A stretch of 13,489 nucleotides of DNA from Peptostreptococcaceae bacterium (lineage in GTDB: Bacteria; Bacillota_A; Clostridia; Peptostreptococcales; Acidaminobacteraceae), in the NCBI GenBank assembly GCA_013619035.1, contig JABXKX010000572.1, positions 1 through 13,489 of the forward strand, written 5' to 3'. The position numbers were made by a program, and so were the translations under genes. Under the pieces are notes generated by a model. The model ran no database searches, was not told where the DNA came from, and saw only the letters and a program-made list of their open reading frames with translations. Below are positions 1 through 6,754 of this stretch, in pieces (position 1 is the stretch's first letter; every line of letters starts with the position of its first letter).

Positions 1-18
1 GATGTGTATAAGAGACAG
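1..18. other. Tn5 mosaic-end adapter remnant (sequencing artefact)
   Basis: These 18 bases equal the last 18 of the 19-base Tn5 mosaic end AGATGTGTATAAGAGACAG used in transposase-based (Nextera-type) libraries. Orientation fits an adapter followed by a genomic insert starting at base 19. Read in the minus frame of the RNase gene, the segment encodes LSLIHI, a peptide typical of untrimmed Nextera adapter in predicted proteins. It lies exactly at the end of the sequence, so it is read contamination at a contig edge, not a natural transposon end. Bases 1-18 should be masked. Confidence 0.96.
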
Positions 19-1152
19 AACTACCCCTGCTCCATGACACACATCACACGTCTTAACCAGTTGAGTTTTCAACGATTTCCTGTTTTTCTTACGTGTGACT
101 TCCATTAACCCAAGAGCTGTTAAACCATGTATTTGCGGATGACATTTATCAGCTTTAAAATATTTCTTAAGAACAGAAACCAAATCACTGTAATGGGCTT
201 TATCTTTCATATTGATGAAATCAATCACAATAATACCCGATATATTTCTAAGTCTAATTTGTCTGGCAATTTCCTTAGCAGCAGCTAAATTCACTTGTAA
301 AAAGGTTTGTTCTTTGTTACTTGATCCAACAAACTGTCCTGAATTAACATCAATTGCTGTAAGTGCTTCTGTTTCATCTATGGTAATAAAACTACCTTGA
401 TGAAGTTTTATTTCACGGTCCAAACTCGATACAATCTGTGATTCAATTTTATAGGCTTCAAATATTGGATAGTCATCATCATAGAAAGTGACTTGATTAT
501 GTTTTAAGCGTTTTGAAACGTCTTTTTTATTAACAACCACTTCATCCACTTGAGATAAAAATTCTTTATTGATCAAAGTCTCAAAGGTATAATCTTCAAA
601 CAACAATCGATTGGATACAATACGATTGGTTTGTTTTGAAATATTAACCCATACTTCTTTTAATGACTCTATTTCATTTAAAATATCTTCATCACTCGCA
701 TTAACTGCTTCCGTACGAATCACTGCTCCAAAATCACTTAAATGCACTTTTAAAAGATCTAATAACTGTTGTTTTTTAACTTTATCGGTAATCTTTTTAG
801 AAATCATATGATTCGAAGTTTTTGGAAGAAGCACCATATAGTGACCCGACATCGAAATATCGGTCGTAACCGTAGCACCTTTTTCTCCAACAGGATCTCT
901 TCTAATTTGCACCAATAGCTCCTCACCACTTTTAATATGAGGTTCTAAAGGCATATAGGCATTCTTCTTTTCACCGATATCAACAAATACAGCTGACATT
1001 GATTTGACTATATTCACTACTCTACCCAAATAAATATTACCGACCAGACTTTTGTCCAATTGGTTTTCAATATATATTTCCGTCAGTTGTGAGTGATTTA
1101 AAAGTGCGATTCTATTGTATATTAAACCATAATCCACAATTAGCTGTTTCAT
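19..1152 (-). CDS. rng: Ribonuclease E/G family protein, C-terminus missing
   Basis: Single-strand-specific endoribonuclease of the RNase E/G family, acting in rRNA maturation and mRNA decay. Translating from ATG at 1152 gives 378 residues with no stop before the adapter. An S1-like RNA-binding region lies at about 35-95, with the typical GNIYLGRVVNIV start and VFVDIG strand. The DNase I-like catalytic region contains AIDVNSG (Asp268) and IVIDFINM (Asp311), matching the paired metal-binding aspartates of E. coli RNase E. The zinc-link CxxC follows at Cys369/Cys372 (TCDVCHGAG), after which the sequence is cut. The S1 insertion, the catalytic aspartates and the CxxC are all visible, so family assignment is firm; RNase G versus a short RNase E cannot be decided without the C-terminus. 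Its Shine-Dalgarno GAGGTG lies within the end of the upstream gene, and the two genes are 2 nt apart, suggesting translational coupling. In related genomes rplU usually follows. Confidence 0.93.
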
Positions 1153-1154
1153 CT

Positions 1155-1856
1155 TTACACCTCAAATAATGTAATCAATTTGTTGTCTTCATCTCTTGCA
1201 TACAACTCAACTCTTCTATATCGGTCTTTACCTTCAATCATTTTTATACCCGCATGAGTACAGAATAATTCAGTTAACTTTTCTGGTTTTAAATTACCAT
1301 TACTACCAGTTGACACAAGAGATTTTATAATCACTTGATCTTCATAAACAGATAAAACCTGTAAATGACCAATAAGTGGTTTGATATCTATTTCTTTCAT
1401 TTTGTTTTTCTTGTTTAATTTTTCATAAGTGATTGTTTCTCTAGCTTCAAAAGCTTCTAACTTACTTTGCATGTCTTCTTTTGTATAGTTTTCTTCTGTA
1501 CAGATTTGAATGATGTAAGCAGAATCTGAAACCAAACTCATTAATTTTTTGGATTTGCCACGGTACTTTGCATCAATAAACTCTAAACCATTAGGTAAAA
1601 ACTGCTTTTGATTTGCTAACAATTCTTGGATATCTACTTTTTCTTCAAGTTCTACATCCAAGAAATCACATTCTGTCTCAACACCCACCGGAAGTGGTGC
1701 TGCATAAGAAATCTTTGGTTTTGGATTAAATCCTTGTGAGAACATCATATTGAAATTCATACGTCTAAAAGCTCTCTCCATTGTTTTAATCAACTCTAAA
1801 TGAGACAAGAACTTCATATTGTTTTCTTTTTTATATTTAATTCTTAAAATTATCAT
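1155..1856 (-). CDS. TIGR03936 / DUF2344 family protein
   Basis: Conserved protein of about 233 residues, biochemical role unproven. The N-terminal half has the family hallmark: the FLSHLELIKTMERAFRR segment, then FSQGFNPKPKISYAAPLPVG. The C-terminal part is less conserved, ending with the REVELYARDE-like strand RRVELYARDE. In many bacteria it follows, or is fused to, the TIGR03960 radical SAM protein, as here, so the two probably act in one process; proximity to RNase E/G and ribosomal protein genes hints at RNA or ribosome modification (inference). The ATG at 1856 overlaps the upstream TAA stop by one base (TAATG), a classic coupling arrangement. A GTG two codons earlier, at 1862, has better spacing to an AGGA motif and is an equally possible start. 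The family call is firm, the start uncertain by two codons, and the function unknown. Confidence 0.88.
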   Translation of the reverse strand: MIILRIKYKKENNMKFLSHLELIKTMERAFRRMNFNMMFSQGFNPKPKISYAAPLPVGVETECDFLDVELEEKVDIQELLANQKQFLPNGLEFIDAKYRGKSKKLMSLVSDSAYIIQICTEENYTKEDMQSKLEAFEARETITYEKLNKKNKMKEIDIKPLIGHLQVLSVYEDQVIIKSLVSTGSNGNLKPEKLTELFCTHAGIKMIEGKDRYRRVELYARDEDNKLITLFEV

Positions 1857-3691
1857 TAGCACTCACGTCCTATCAAATCTATATTAATACCGCAACCTAC
1901 ACATTTATCTCTACAATCTTCAGTTACAACACCATTTACTGCATTTTCATATTCTTTAATTAAGAACTCTTTTCTTACACCTACATCAATGTGATCCCAA
2001 GGTAAAATCTCATCATATGATCTTTCTCTTGTATAGAAATCTGGATCAATGCCACATGCTTCAAAAGCTTCCATCCATTTGTCATACTTAAAGTGTTCTT
2101 GCCAGCCATCAAATTTACAACCCAATTCATAAGCTTTTATGATGACATCAGCAAGTCTTCTATCACCTCTTGCAAAAGCACCTTCTAATACACTTGTATG
2201 AGCATCATGGTAATTGAATTTTATTTTTTTGTTTTTGATTTTATCTTTTAAGTAGAATTGTTTTTCTCTGAATTCTGCTATTGAGTTTTGTTTGAACCAT
2301 TGGAATGGTGTAAATGGTTTTGGTACGAAACATGCCGTACTCAAAGTAACAGCCACGCTACCGTTTCTATTTTCAGTAGGTACTTGTTTGTATAACCACG
2401 TTGATTTATTCCCCAACGTATCAATGCCTTCTAAATCCTCAAGGGTTTCTGTTGGTAAACCAATCATGAAGTATAACTTTACACGACTCCAGCCTAAGTT
2501 AAACACCTGACTTAAAGTCTTCTCTAAATCTTCTTCAGTAACACCTTTGTTGATTACATCACGCATACGTTGCGTACCAGCTTCTGGTGCAAATGTTAAA
2601 CCTGTTTTTCTGATTTTTTGGATTTCTTGTAATACTTCTACTGCTAAATCATCAACTCTAAGCGATGGTAAAGAAACCCCTACCACATCTTTTGTATTCT
2701 TTTTAATTAATTCAATAATAGTATCTTTAATATCTGTATGATCTAACGTACTCAGTGACGTTAATGATAATTCTTCATACCCTGTTGCAGCTATAATCTT
2801 TTGAGCGGTTTCAACGATAACTTCTTTAGACTTTTCTCTAATCGGTCTATAGATCATACCTGCTTGACAGAATCTACACCCTCTTGTACACCCTCTGAAG
2901 ATTTCTACCATTGCTCTATCATGTACAACATCTGTATAAGGTACAACAAAATGAGTTGGATAGTAAGCCTTATTCATATCCGCTACGATACGCTTTTGAA
3001 TCGTTTTGGGGTACTGTTCATCAACTGGACCAAACGATTTAATTGTCTTGTCTTCATTGTAAGAAACAGCATAAAACTTAGGTACGTAAATACCGTCCAT
3101 TGAAGCCAATCTGCTTAAGAATTCATCTTTAGTCCAATTGTTTTCTTTCTTTTCTCTATATAAGTCCATCACTTCAACCAATACTTCTTCACCTTCACCT
3201 AAAGAGAAAAAGTCTACAATATCAGCTAGTGGTTCTGGATTGTATGCACATGGTCCACCTGCCATGATGATCGGATGTTCTTCCGTTCTATCTGCAGATT
3301 TAAATGGAATATTCGATAAATCCATCATATTTAAAATATTGGTATAACTTAATTCATATTGAAGCGTGAAACCTAACATATCTAGGTCTGCTATATCTGT
3401 ACGTGTTTCAGTTGTAAACAACGGGATATCTCTTTCACGCATTTTTTGCTCTAGATCAATCCATGGCATATACACTCTTTCACAATAAACATCTTCTACT
3501 TCATTTAAGGCACCATAAATTATATGTGACCCTAAATGCGACATGCCTACTTCATAAACATCAGGGAAACAAAATCCAAAACGGATCAAGTCTTTTCTAA
3601 TGTCTTTTTTTATACTGTTGATTTCATCACCGATATAACGGCTTGGTTTTTCAACTAAATATAAAATATCGTCTATTTTATCTTTTAACAT
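1856..3691 (-). CDS. TIGR03960 family B12-binding-type radical SAM protein
   Basis: A 611-residue radical SAM enzyme with a 4Fe-4S cluster; its substrate is unknown. The N-terminal part (about 30-190) has the arrangement of a cobalamin-binding domain of this family, with FCFPDVYEVGMSHLG and IIMAGGPCAYNPEPLADIVD. The radical SAM cluster motif is CTRGCRFC: Cys268, Cys272 and Cys275. The barrel continues through SLTSLSTLDHTD, GLTFAPEAGTQRMR and LYFMIGLPTET. A second cysteine cluster, Cys593, Cys597 and Cys600 (CRDKCVGCGI), closes the protein and is a family trait, possibly a further metal site. ATG at 3691 is preceded by AGGAG seven bases upstream. The stop overlaps the start of the DUF2344 gene, consistent with a joint function. 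It follows a palindrome and a candidate promoter, so it may open its own transcription unit. Family assignment is very secure, function is not known. Confidence 0.92.
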   Translation of the reverse strand: MLKDKIDDILYLVEKPSRYIGDEINSIKKDIRKDLIRFGFCFPDVYEVGMSHLGSHIIYGALNEVEDVYCERVYMPWIDLEQKMRERDIPLFTTETRTDIADLDMLGFTLQYELSYTNILNMMDLSNIPFKSADRTEEHPIIMAGGPCAYNPEPLADIVDFFSLGEGEEVLVEVMDLYREKKENNWTKDEFLSRLASMDGIYVPKFYAVSYNEDKTIKSFGPVDEQYPKTIQKRIVADMNKAYYPTHFVVPYTDVVHDRAMVEIFRGCTRGCRFCQAGMIYRPIREKSKEVIVETAQKIIAATGYEELSLTSLSTLDHTDIKDTIIELIKKNTKDVVGVSLPSLRVDDLAVEVLQEIQKIRKTGLTFAPEAGTQRMRDVINKGVTEEDLEKTLSQVFNLGWSRVKLYFMIGLPTETLEDLEGIDTLGNKSTWLYKQVPTENRNGSVAVTLSTACFVPKPFTPFQWFKQNSIAEFREKQFYLKDKIKNKKIKFNYHDAHTSVLEGAFARGDRRLADVIIKAYELGCKFDGWQEHFKYDKWMEAFEACGIDPDFYTRERSYDEILPWDHIDVGVRKEFLIKEYENAVNGVVTEDCRDKCVGCGINIDLIGREC

Positions 3692-3712
3692 AATATTCTC
3701 CTATTTGTACTT

Positions 3713-3738
3713 AAAAGGTATGGCATTAATGCCATACC
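3713..3738 (-). terminator. Perfect 22-bp palindrome plus T4: candidate terminator after rodA
   Basis: Bases 3717-3738 form a perfect palindrome whose arm is GGTATGGCATT; as RNA it can fold into a 9-bp stem with a TTAA loop. On the minus strand it is followed directly by TTTT. It lies 50 bases after the rodA stop and 25 bases before the radical SAM start. A stem plus short T-run suggests a weak intrinsic terminator for the mre-min-rodA unit. The T-run is short and the symmetry is complete, so a protein-binding operator is a real alternative, particularly because a candidate promoter points into it. Confidence 0.5.
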
Positions 3739-3740
3739 CT

Positions 3741-3769
3741 ATAATACTTGATTTATTTATAAGACGCAA
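3741..3769 (-). promoter_or_regulatory. Candidate sigma-A promoter for the radical SAM-DUF2344-rng unit
   Basis: On the minus strand, TTGCGT (3769-3764) is separated by 17 bases from TATTAT (3746-3741), which matches TATAAT at five of six positions. Predicted transcription would start near 3734, inside the 22-bp palindrome, and run to the ATG at 3691. The -35 is only a half match. AT-rich DNA yields such matches by chance, so this rests on spacing and position only. Confidence 0.4.
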
Positions 3770-3787
3770 AACATTTTTTTGAAATTA

Positions 3788-4918
3788 TTACTTATTACTA
3801 AACATACCTTGTTTTTTACGTCTCATATGCACATTAAGTGCTATACCGATCATTATCATATTTGTAATCATCGAACTACCACCATAACTTAAAAATGGCA
3901 AGGTAATACCAGTTACCGGCATCAATCCCATTGTCATGCCGATATTCTCAAATATTTGGAATAAGAACATGAATACAATACCCGTCACCATATATGATCC
4001 AAATTTATCTTTCGCTTGATAAGCAATTTTCATTAAATTCATAAGAAGCAATAAGAATAAACCGATGACAACTGCACCACCAACAAAACCCATTTCTTCA
4101 ACCCATACGGAAAAAATGAAATCTGTTTCTTGAACTGGCAACCAATCACCTTTATGATACACACCTTGAAACAGTCCTCTTCCAGTCATCATACCTGCAC
4201 CAATTGTCGTTTTTGATGCATTAACATGGTAGTTTCCAGGTAATAATAAATTTTCTGGTTCTAAAAAGGCAAACAAACGGTTCATTTGATACGCATCTAA
4301 GAACTTATCAGCATTCATACCACCAATAATACCCGTTCCAAGTGCAATACCTATATAACGCCAGTCCCATTTTGCCACCACTAACATACCACCTGTAATA
4401 ACAACAAATACAAGCATGGTGCCAAAATCTGGTTGTTTATAGATTAATAATAAAAATGGTGCTATGAACAAACCTATTTTAAATAACGTTTGAGGTCGAT
4501 TGATATCCTCTTCATGATTCGAAAGAAACTGAGCAAACGCTATAATAAAACCAATTTTTGCAACTTCTGAGGTTTGTAGATCCATTATACCCAAGTCAAT
4601 CCAACTGAGTGCACCACCTCTTGGAGCTCCTAATCCCGGTACATATACTAAAAGTAACATACCAATGGACAAAACATATATGAACTTATACAGTTTACCA
4701 ATGAATTGATAATCTAACATTAAGATAATGGTTATGGCTATCAGCCCAACAATAAAGGCAAAAGCTTGAACTTTTACCTCCCTTGATAAACCGTCCTCTA
4801 AAAAGGTATCTGGTACTCTTGTAGCACTTGCAATTGCAAGCATACCAATACTAACCAATAAAAGAACAATTAATATTAAACCAAAATCTATATTTTTCAA
4901 TAAATTTTTATTTTCCAT
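3788..4918 (-). CDS. rodA: RodA, SEDS peptidoglycan glycosyltransferase
   Basis: Polymerises lipid II into glycan strands during side-wall elongation, as the partner of PBP2 in the Rod complex. The 376-residue protein is almost entirely hydrophobic, consistent with the ten-helix SEDS fold. Family motifs are visible: a GALSWIDLG segment near 102-110 followed by LQTSEVAKI (most relatives have QPSE), KQPDFGT near 161, LPVQETDFIFSV with the putative catalytic Asp266, and PVTGITLPFLSYGGSS at 334-349. RodA rather than FtsW is inferred from its place beside PBP2 and mreBCD. ATG at 4918 lies 5 bases after the minE stop with no clear Shine-Dalgarno, so translation probably depends on coupling to minE. 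It is the last gene of the apparent cell-shape unit. Confidence 0.93.
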   Translation of the reverse strand: MENKNLLKNIDFGLILIVLLLVSIGMLAIASATRVPDTFLEDGLSREVKVQAFAFIVGLIAITIILMLDYQFIGKLYKFIYVLSIGMLLLVYVPGLGAPRGGALSWIDLGIMDLQTSEVAKIGFIIAFAQFLSNHEEDINRPQTLFKIGLFIAPFLLLIYKQPDFGTMLVFVVITGGMLVVAKWDWRYIGIALGTGIIGGMNADKFLDAYQMNRLFAFLEPENLLLPGNYHVNASKTTIGAGMMTGRGLFQGVYHKGDWLPVQETDFIFSVWVEEMGFVGGAVVIGLFLLLLMNLMKIAYQAKDKFGSYMVTGIVFMFLFQIFENIGMTMGLMPVTGITLPFLSYGGSSMITNMIMIGIALNVHMRRKKQGMFSNK

Positions 4919-4923
4919 GAATC

Positions 4924-5199
4924 TTATTCAACGCCGCGCTTCATACTTGTAATTGGAATATTCGCAATTAAAGCTGGCTTTCCTTCGAAATCTTTTTCGT
5001 GATTCGAAATCCTAATATCTAACTTATTAGAATCAATATTAACGTATTTTTGTAATACCTCAAGAATTTCACCACGAATCATCTCTAAAAATTCAGGAGA
5101 ACAATTTGCACGATCATGTACTAGAACAAGTTTTAATCTGTCTCTAGCAACATCTTTGCTTGTTGGTTGTTTTGAGAAAAACTTTTTTAAATCAAACAT
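4924..5199 (-). CDS. minE: Cell division topological specificity factor MinE
   Basis: Releases MinC from MinD and stimulates MinD ATPase, restricting the division inhibitor to the poles. The 91-residue length is normal for the family. An amphipathic N-terminus (MFDLKKFFSK) fits the membrane-targeting segment. The conserved MinD-contact region follows at 18-51, ARDRLKLVLVHDR then SPEFLEMIRGEILEVLQKYV, and the C-terminal topological domain contains LDIRISN and ALIANIPI. AAGGAG lies just before the ATG and overlaps the end of minD, 10 bases upstream. MinE is absent from Bacillus but common in Clostridia, so its presence supports that placement and implies a MinE-driven rather than DivIVA/MinJ-driven Min system. 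Confidence 0.95.
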   Translation of the reverse strand: MFDLKKFFSKQPTSKDVARDRLKLVLVHDRANCSPEFLEMIRGEILEVLQKYVNIDSNKLDIRISNHEKDFEGKPALIANIPITSMKRGVE

Positions 5200-5209
5200 A
5201 TTCTACTCC

Positions 5210-6007
5210 TTACTTACCGAATCCAAATAATCTCTTAATCTTACCCATCATAGTGTTATCAAGATCAAGTTCCATCAATGGTACTTCTTCGCCTGTGATT
5301 CTTAAAGATATATTTCTAAAAGCCTGACCTGAGAATGATGCCTCATCAGATACAGTAGGAATACCCCTGTTTGTACTGATAACCACACTTTCATCATCTG
5401 GTACGACACCGATAACCTCTATTGCTAAAATATCTCTCATATCATCTAAATCCATCATTTCTCCACGTCTTACCATGTCTGGACGGATTCTATTGACAAT
5501 TAGTCTAGGATCACAAACTTCTGCCGCTTCTAAAAGTCCAATAATTCTATCCGCATCACGTACTGCAGAAATTTCAGGTGTTGTTACAACTATAGCTTTA
5601 TCAGCACCAGCAATAGCATTCTTAAAACCTTGCTCAATACCCGCCGGACAATCAATCAACACATAATCATGAGTTTGTCTTAAATCATTACATAATTTGA
5701 CCATTTGATCTGTCGATACAGCATCTTTATCTTTTGTTTGAGCTGCTGGTAAAAGATACAAACCATCAAATCTCTTATCTTTAATTAGAGCTTGTTTTAA
5801 TCTACATTGTTCTGATACAACATCAACAATATCGTATACAATTCTATTTTCTAGACCAAGTACAACATCTAGGTTACGAAGACCTATATCCGCATCTATA
5901 ACTACTACTTTATTACCTAAGTTAACCAATCCAGCACCGATGTTAGCAGTTGTAGTTGTTTTACCAACACCGCCTTTACCAGAAGTAATTACAATAACTT
6001 CTCCCAT
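5210..6007 (-). CDS. minD: Septum site-determining ATPase MinD
   Basis: Membrane-associated ATPase that recruits MinC and is cycled by MinE. The 265-residue protein has the deviant Walker A motif GKGGVGKTT at 10-18, including the signature Lys11 and Lys16. Switch I is DADIGLRNLDVVLG (38-51), and the Walker B-like LIDCPAGIEQG has Asp119. The last residues, MGKIKRLFGFGK, form the amphipathic membrane-targeting helix. Length and domain layout match standard MinD rather than ParA or FlhG. ATG at 6007 follows a purine-rich AGAGAGGGG about eight bases upstream. It is 14 bases downstream of minC and 10 bases upstream of minE, so the three Min proteins are probably co-translated from one message. Confidence 0.97.
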   Translation of the reverse strand: MGEVIVITSGKGGVGKTTTTANIGAGLVNLGNKVVVIDADIGLRNLDVVLGLENRIVYDIVDVVSEQCRLKQALIKDKRFDGLYLLPAAQTKDKDAVSTDQMVKLCNDLRQTHDYVLIDCPAGIEQGFKNAIAGADKAIVVTTPEISAVRDADRIIGLLEAAEVCDPRLIVNRIRPDMVRRGEMMDLDDMRDILAIEVIGVVPDDESVVISTNRGIPTVSDEASFSGQAFRNISLRITGEEVPLMELDLDNTMMGKIKRLFGFGK

Positions 6008-6021
6008 TTTTATGCCCCTCT

Positions 6022-6684
6022 CTATAATTCCTCTATACTCATCTGACCAGATTTCAAGTAAGCAATTTCTGGTTTTAATTCATTTATATTATCATCTTCT
6101 GGCGCTCTAGCAATAATATTAGTAATTCTAATCTGAGTTGGTATCAATTTTGATGCAATGATATATGTTTCTTTATTGCCGAATTTACCAGCGTGTACCA
6201 TGCCTCGAAGTTTACCCATTACAATGACATTACCACCTGCAGATATTTCTGCTCCAGGATTAACATCACCAATTACTACAATATTACCATCATATGAAAC
6301 ACTCATGCCCGAACGAAGATTTTTTCTTATAATCTTAGTATCATGTTCGTTATAATCCAAGGCTTGAATAGCAGGTTCTTCAACTTCTTCTATCACTTCA
6401 ACAACTTCTGGTGGTTTTTCAATTTTCACAACAGGATCTAAACTTACGACATTCAGTTTATAATCTTCTGCTAAGATTTTATACAACTGATGTCTGTTGG
6501 TTTCTTCCCCAATTAGACCTTCTACACCAATGATTGTTGCGCCAGTAAAGAACTGTGCTGATTTCTCAAATTTTTGATGAATACAATCAGCGACTTCGTT
6601 AAAATGTTCAAATGCACGTAATTGAAGAACTATTCCATCCTTCGTGCCCTTAAATTCCACTATTTTGTTCAATACGCCCTCCAT
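6022..6684 (-). CDS. minC: Septum site-determining protein MinC
   Basis: FtsZ assembly inhibitor that acts at the membrane when bound to MinD. The 220-residue protein has the two-domain plan: an N-terminal FtsZ-inhibitory domain (about 1-80), an acidic proline-containing linker (about 85-108, rich in Glu and Val), and a C-terminal beta-helix. The beta-helix carries the diagnostic GDVNPGAEISAGGNVIV and GKLRGMVHAG segments (139-167), used in dimerisation and MinD binding. ATG at 6684 has AGGAAAG upstream; an in-frame TTG four codons later has a GGAGGG ahead of it and is a less likely alternative. A 70-bp gap separates it from PBP2, the widest inside the unit. It holds only weak promoter-like hexamers such as TATAGT without a good -35. 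Confidence 0.93.
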   Translation of the reverse strand: MEGVLNKIVEFKGTKDGIVLQLRAFEHFNEVADCIHQKFEKSAQFFTGATIIGVEGLIGEETNRHQLYKILAEDYKLNVVSLDPVVKIEKPPEVVEVIEEVEEPAIQALDYNEHDTKIIRKNLRSGMSVSYDGNIVVIGDVNPGAEISAGGNVIVMGKLRGMVHAGKFGNKETYIIASKLIPTQIRITNIIARAPEDDNINELKPEIAYLKSGQMSIEEL

Positions 6685-6754
6685 TTATACTTTCCTACTT
6701 AATACTATACTACATCTAGCGATAATTTAAAATGATATTCGTACATCTTGTGGT

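Noticed and set aside
1..18. A natural IS50/Tn5-type transposon end
   Set aside because: The match is to the engineered mosaic end, sits exactly at the sequence edge and has no transposase or target duplication nearby.
212..811. Two plus-strand frames of 60-odd codons (212-400 and 611-811)
   Set aside because: They lie antisense to the clearly coding RNase E/G gene, match no family I recognise and have no convincing ribosome binding site.
2292..3347. Plus-strand frames opposite the radical SAM gene
   Set aside because: All are antisense to a well-conserved 611-residue protein and read as low-similarity shadows.
6685..6754. An internal promoter ahead of minC
   Set aside because: TATAGT and TAGTAT are present, but no acceptable -35 lies at 16-18 bases; such hexamers are common in AT-rich DNA.
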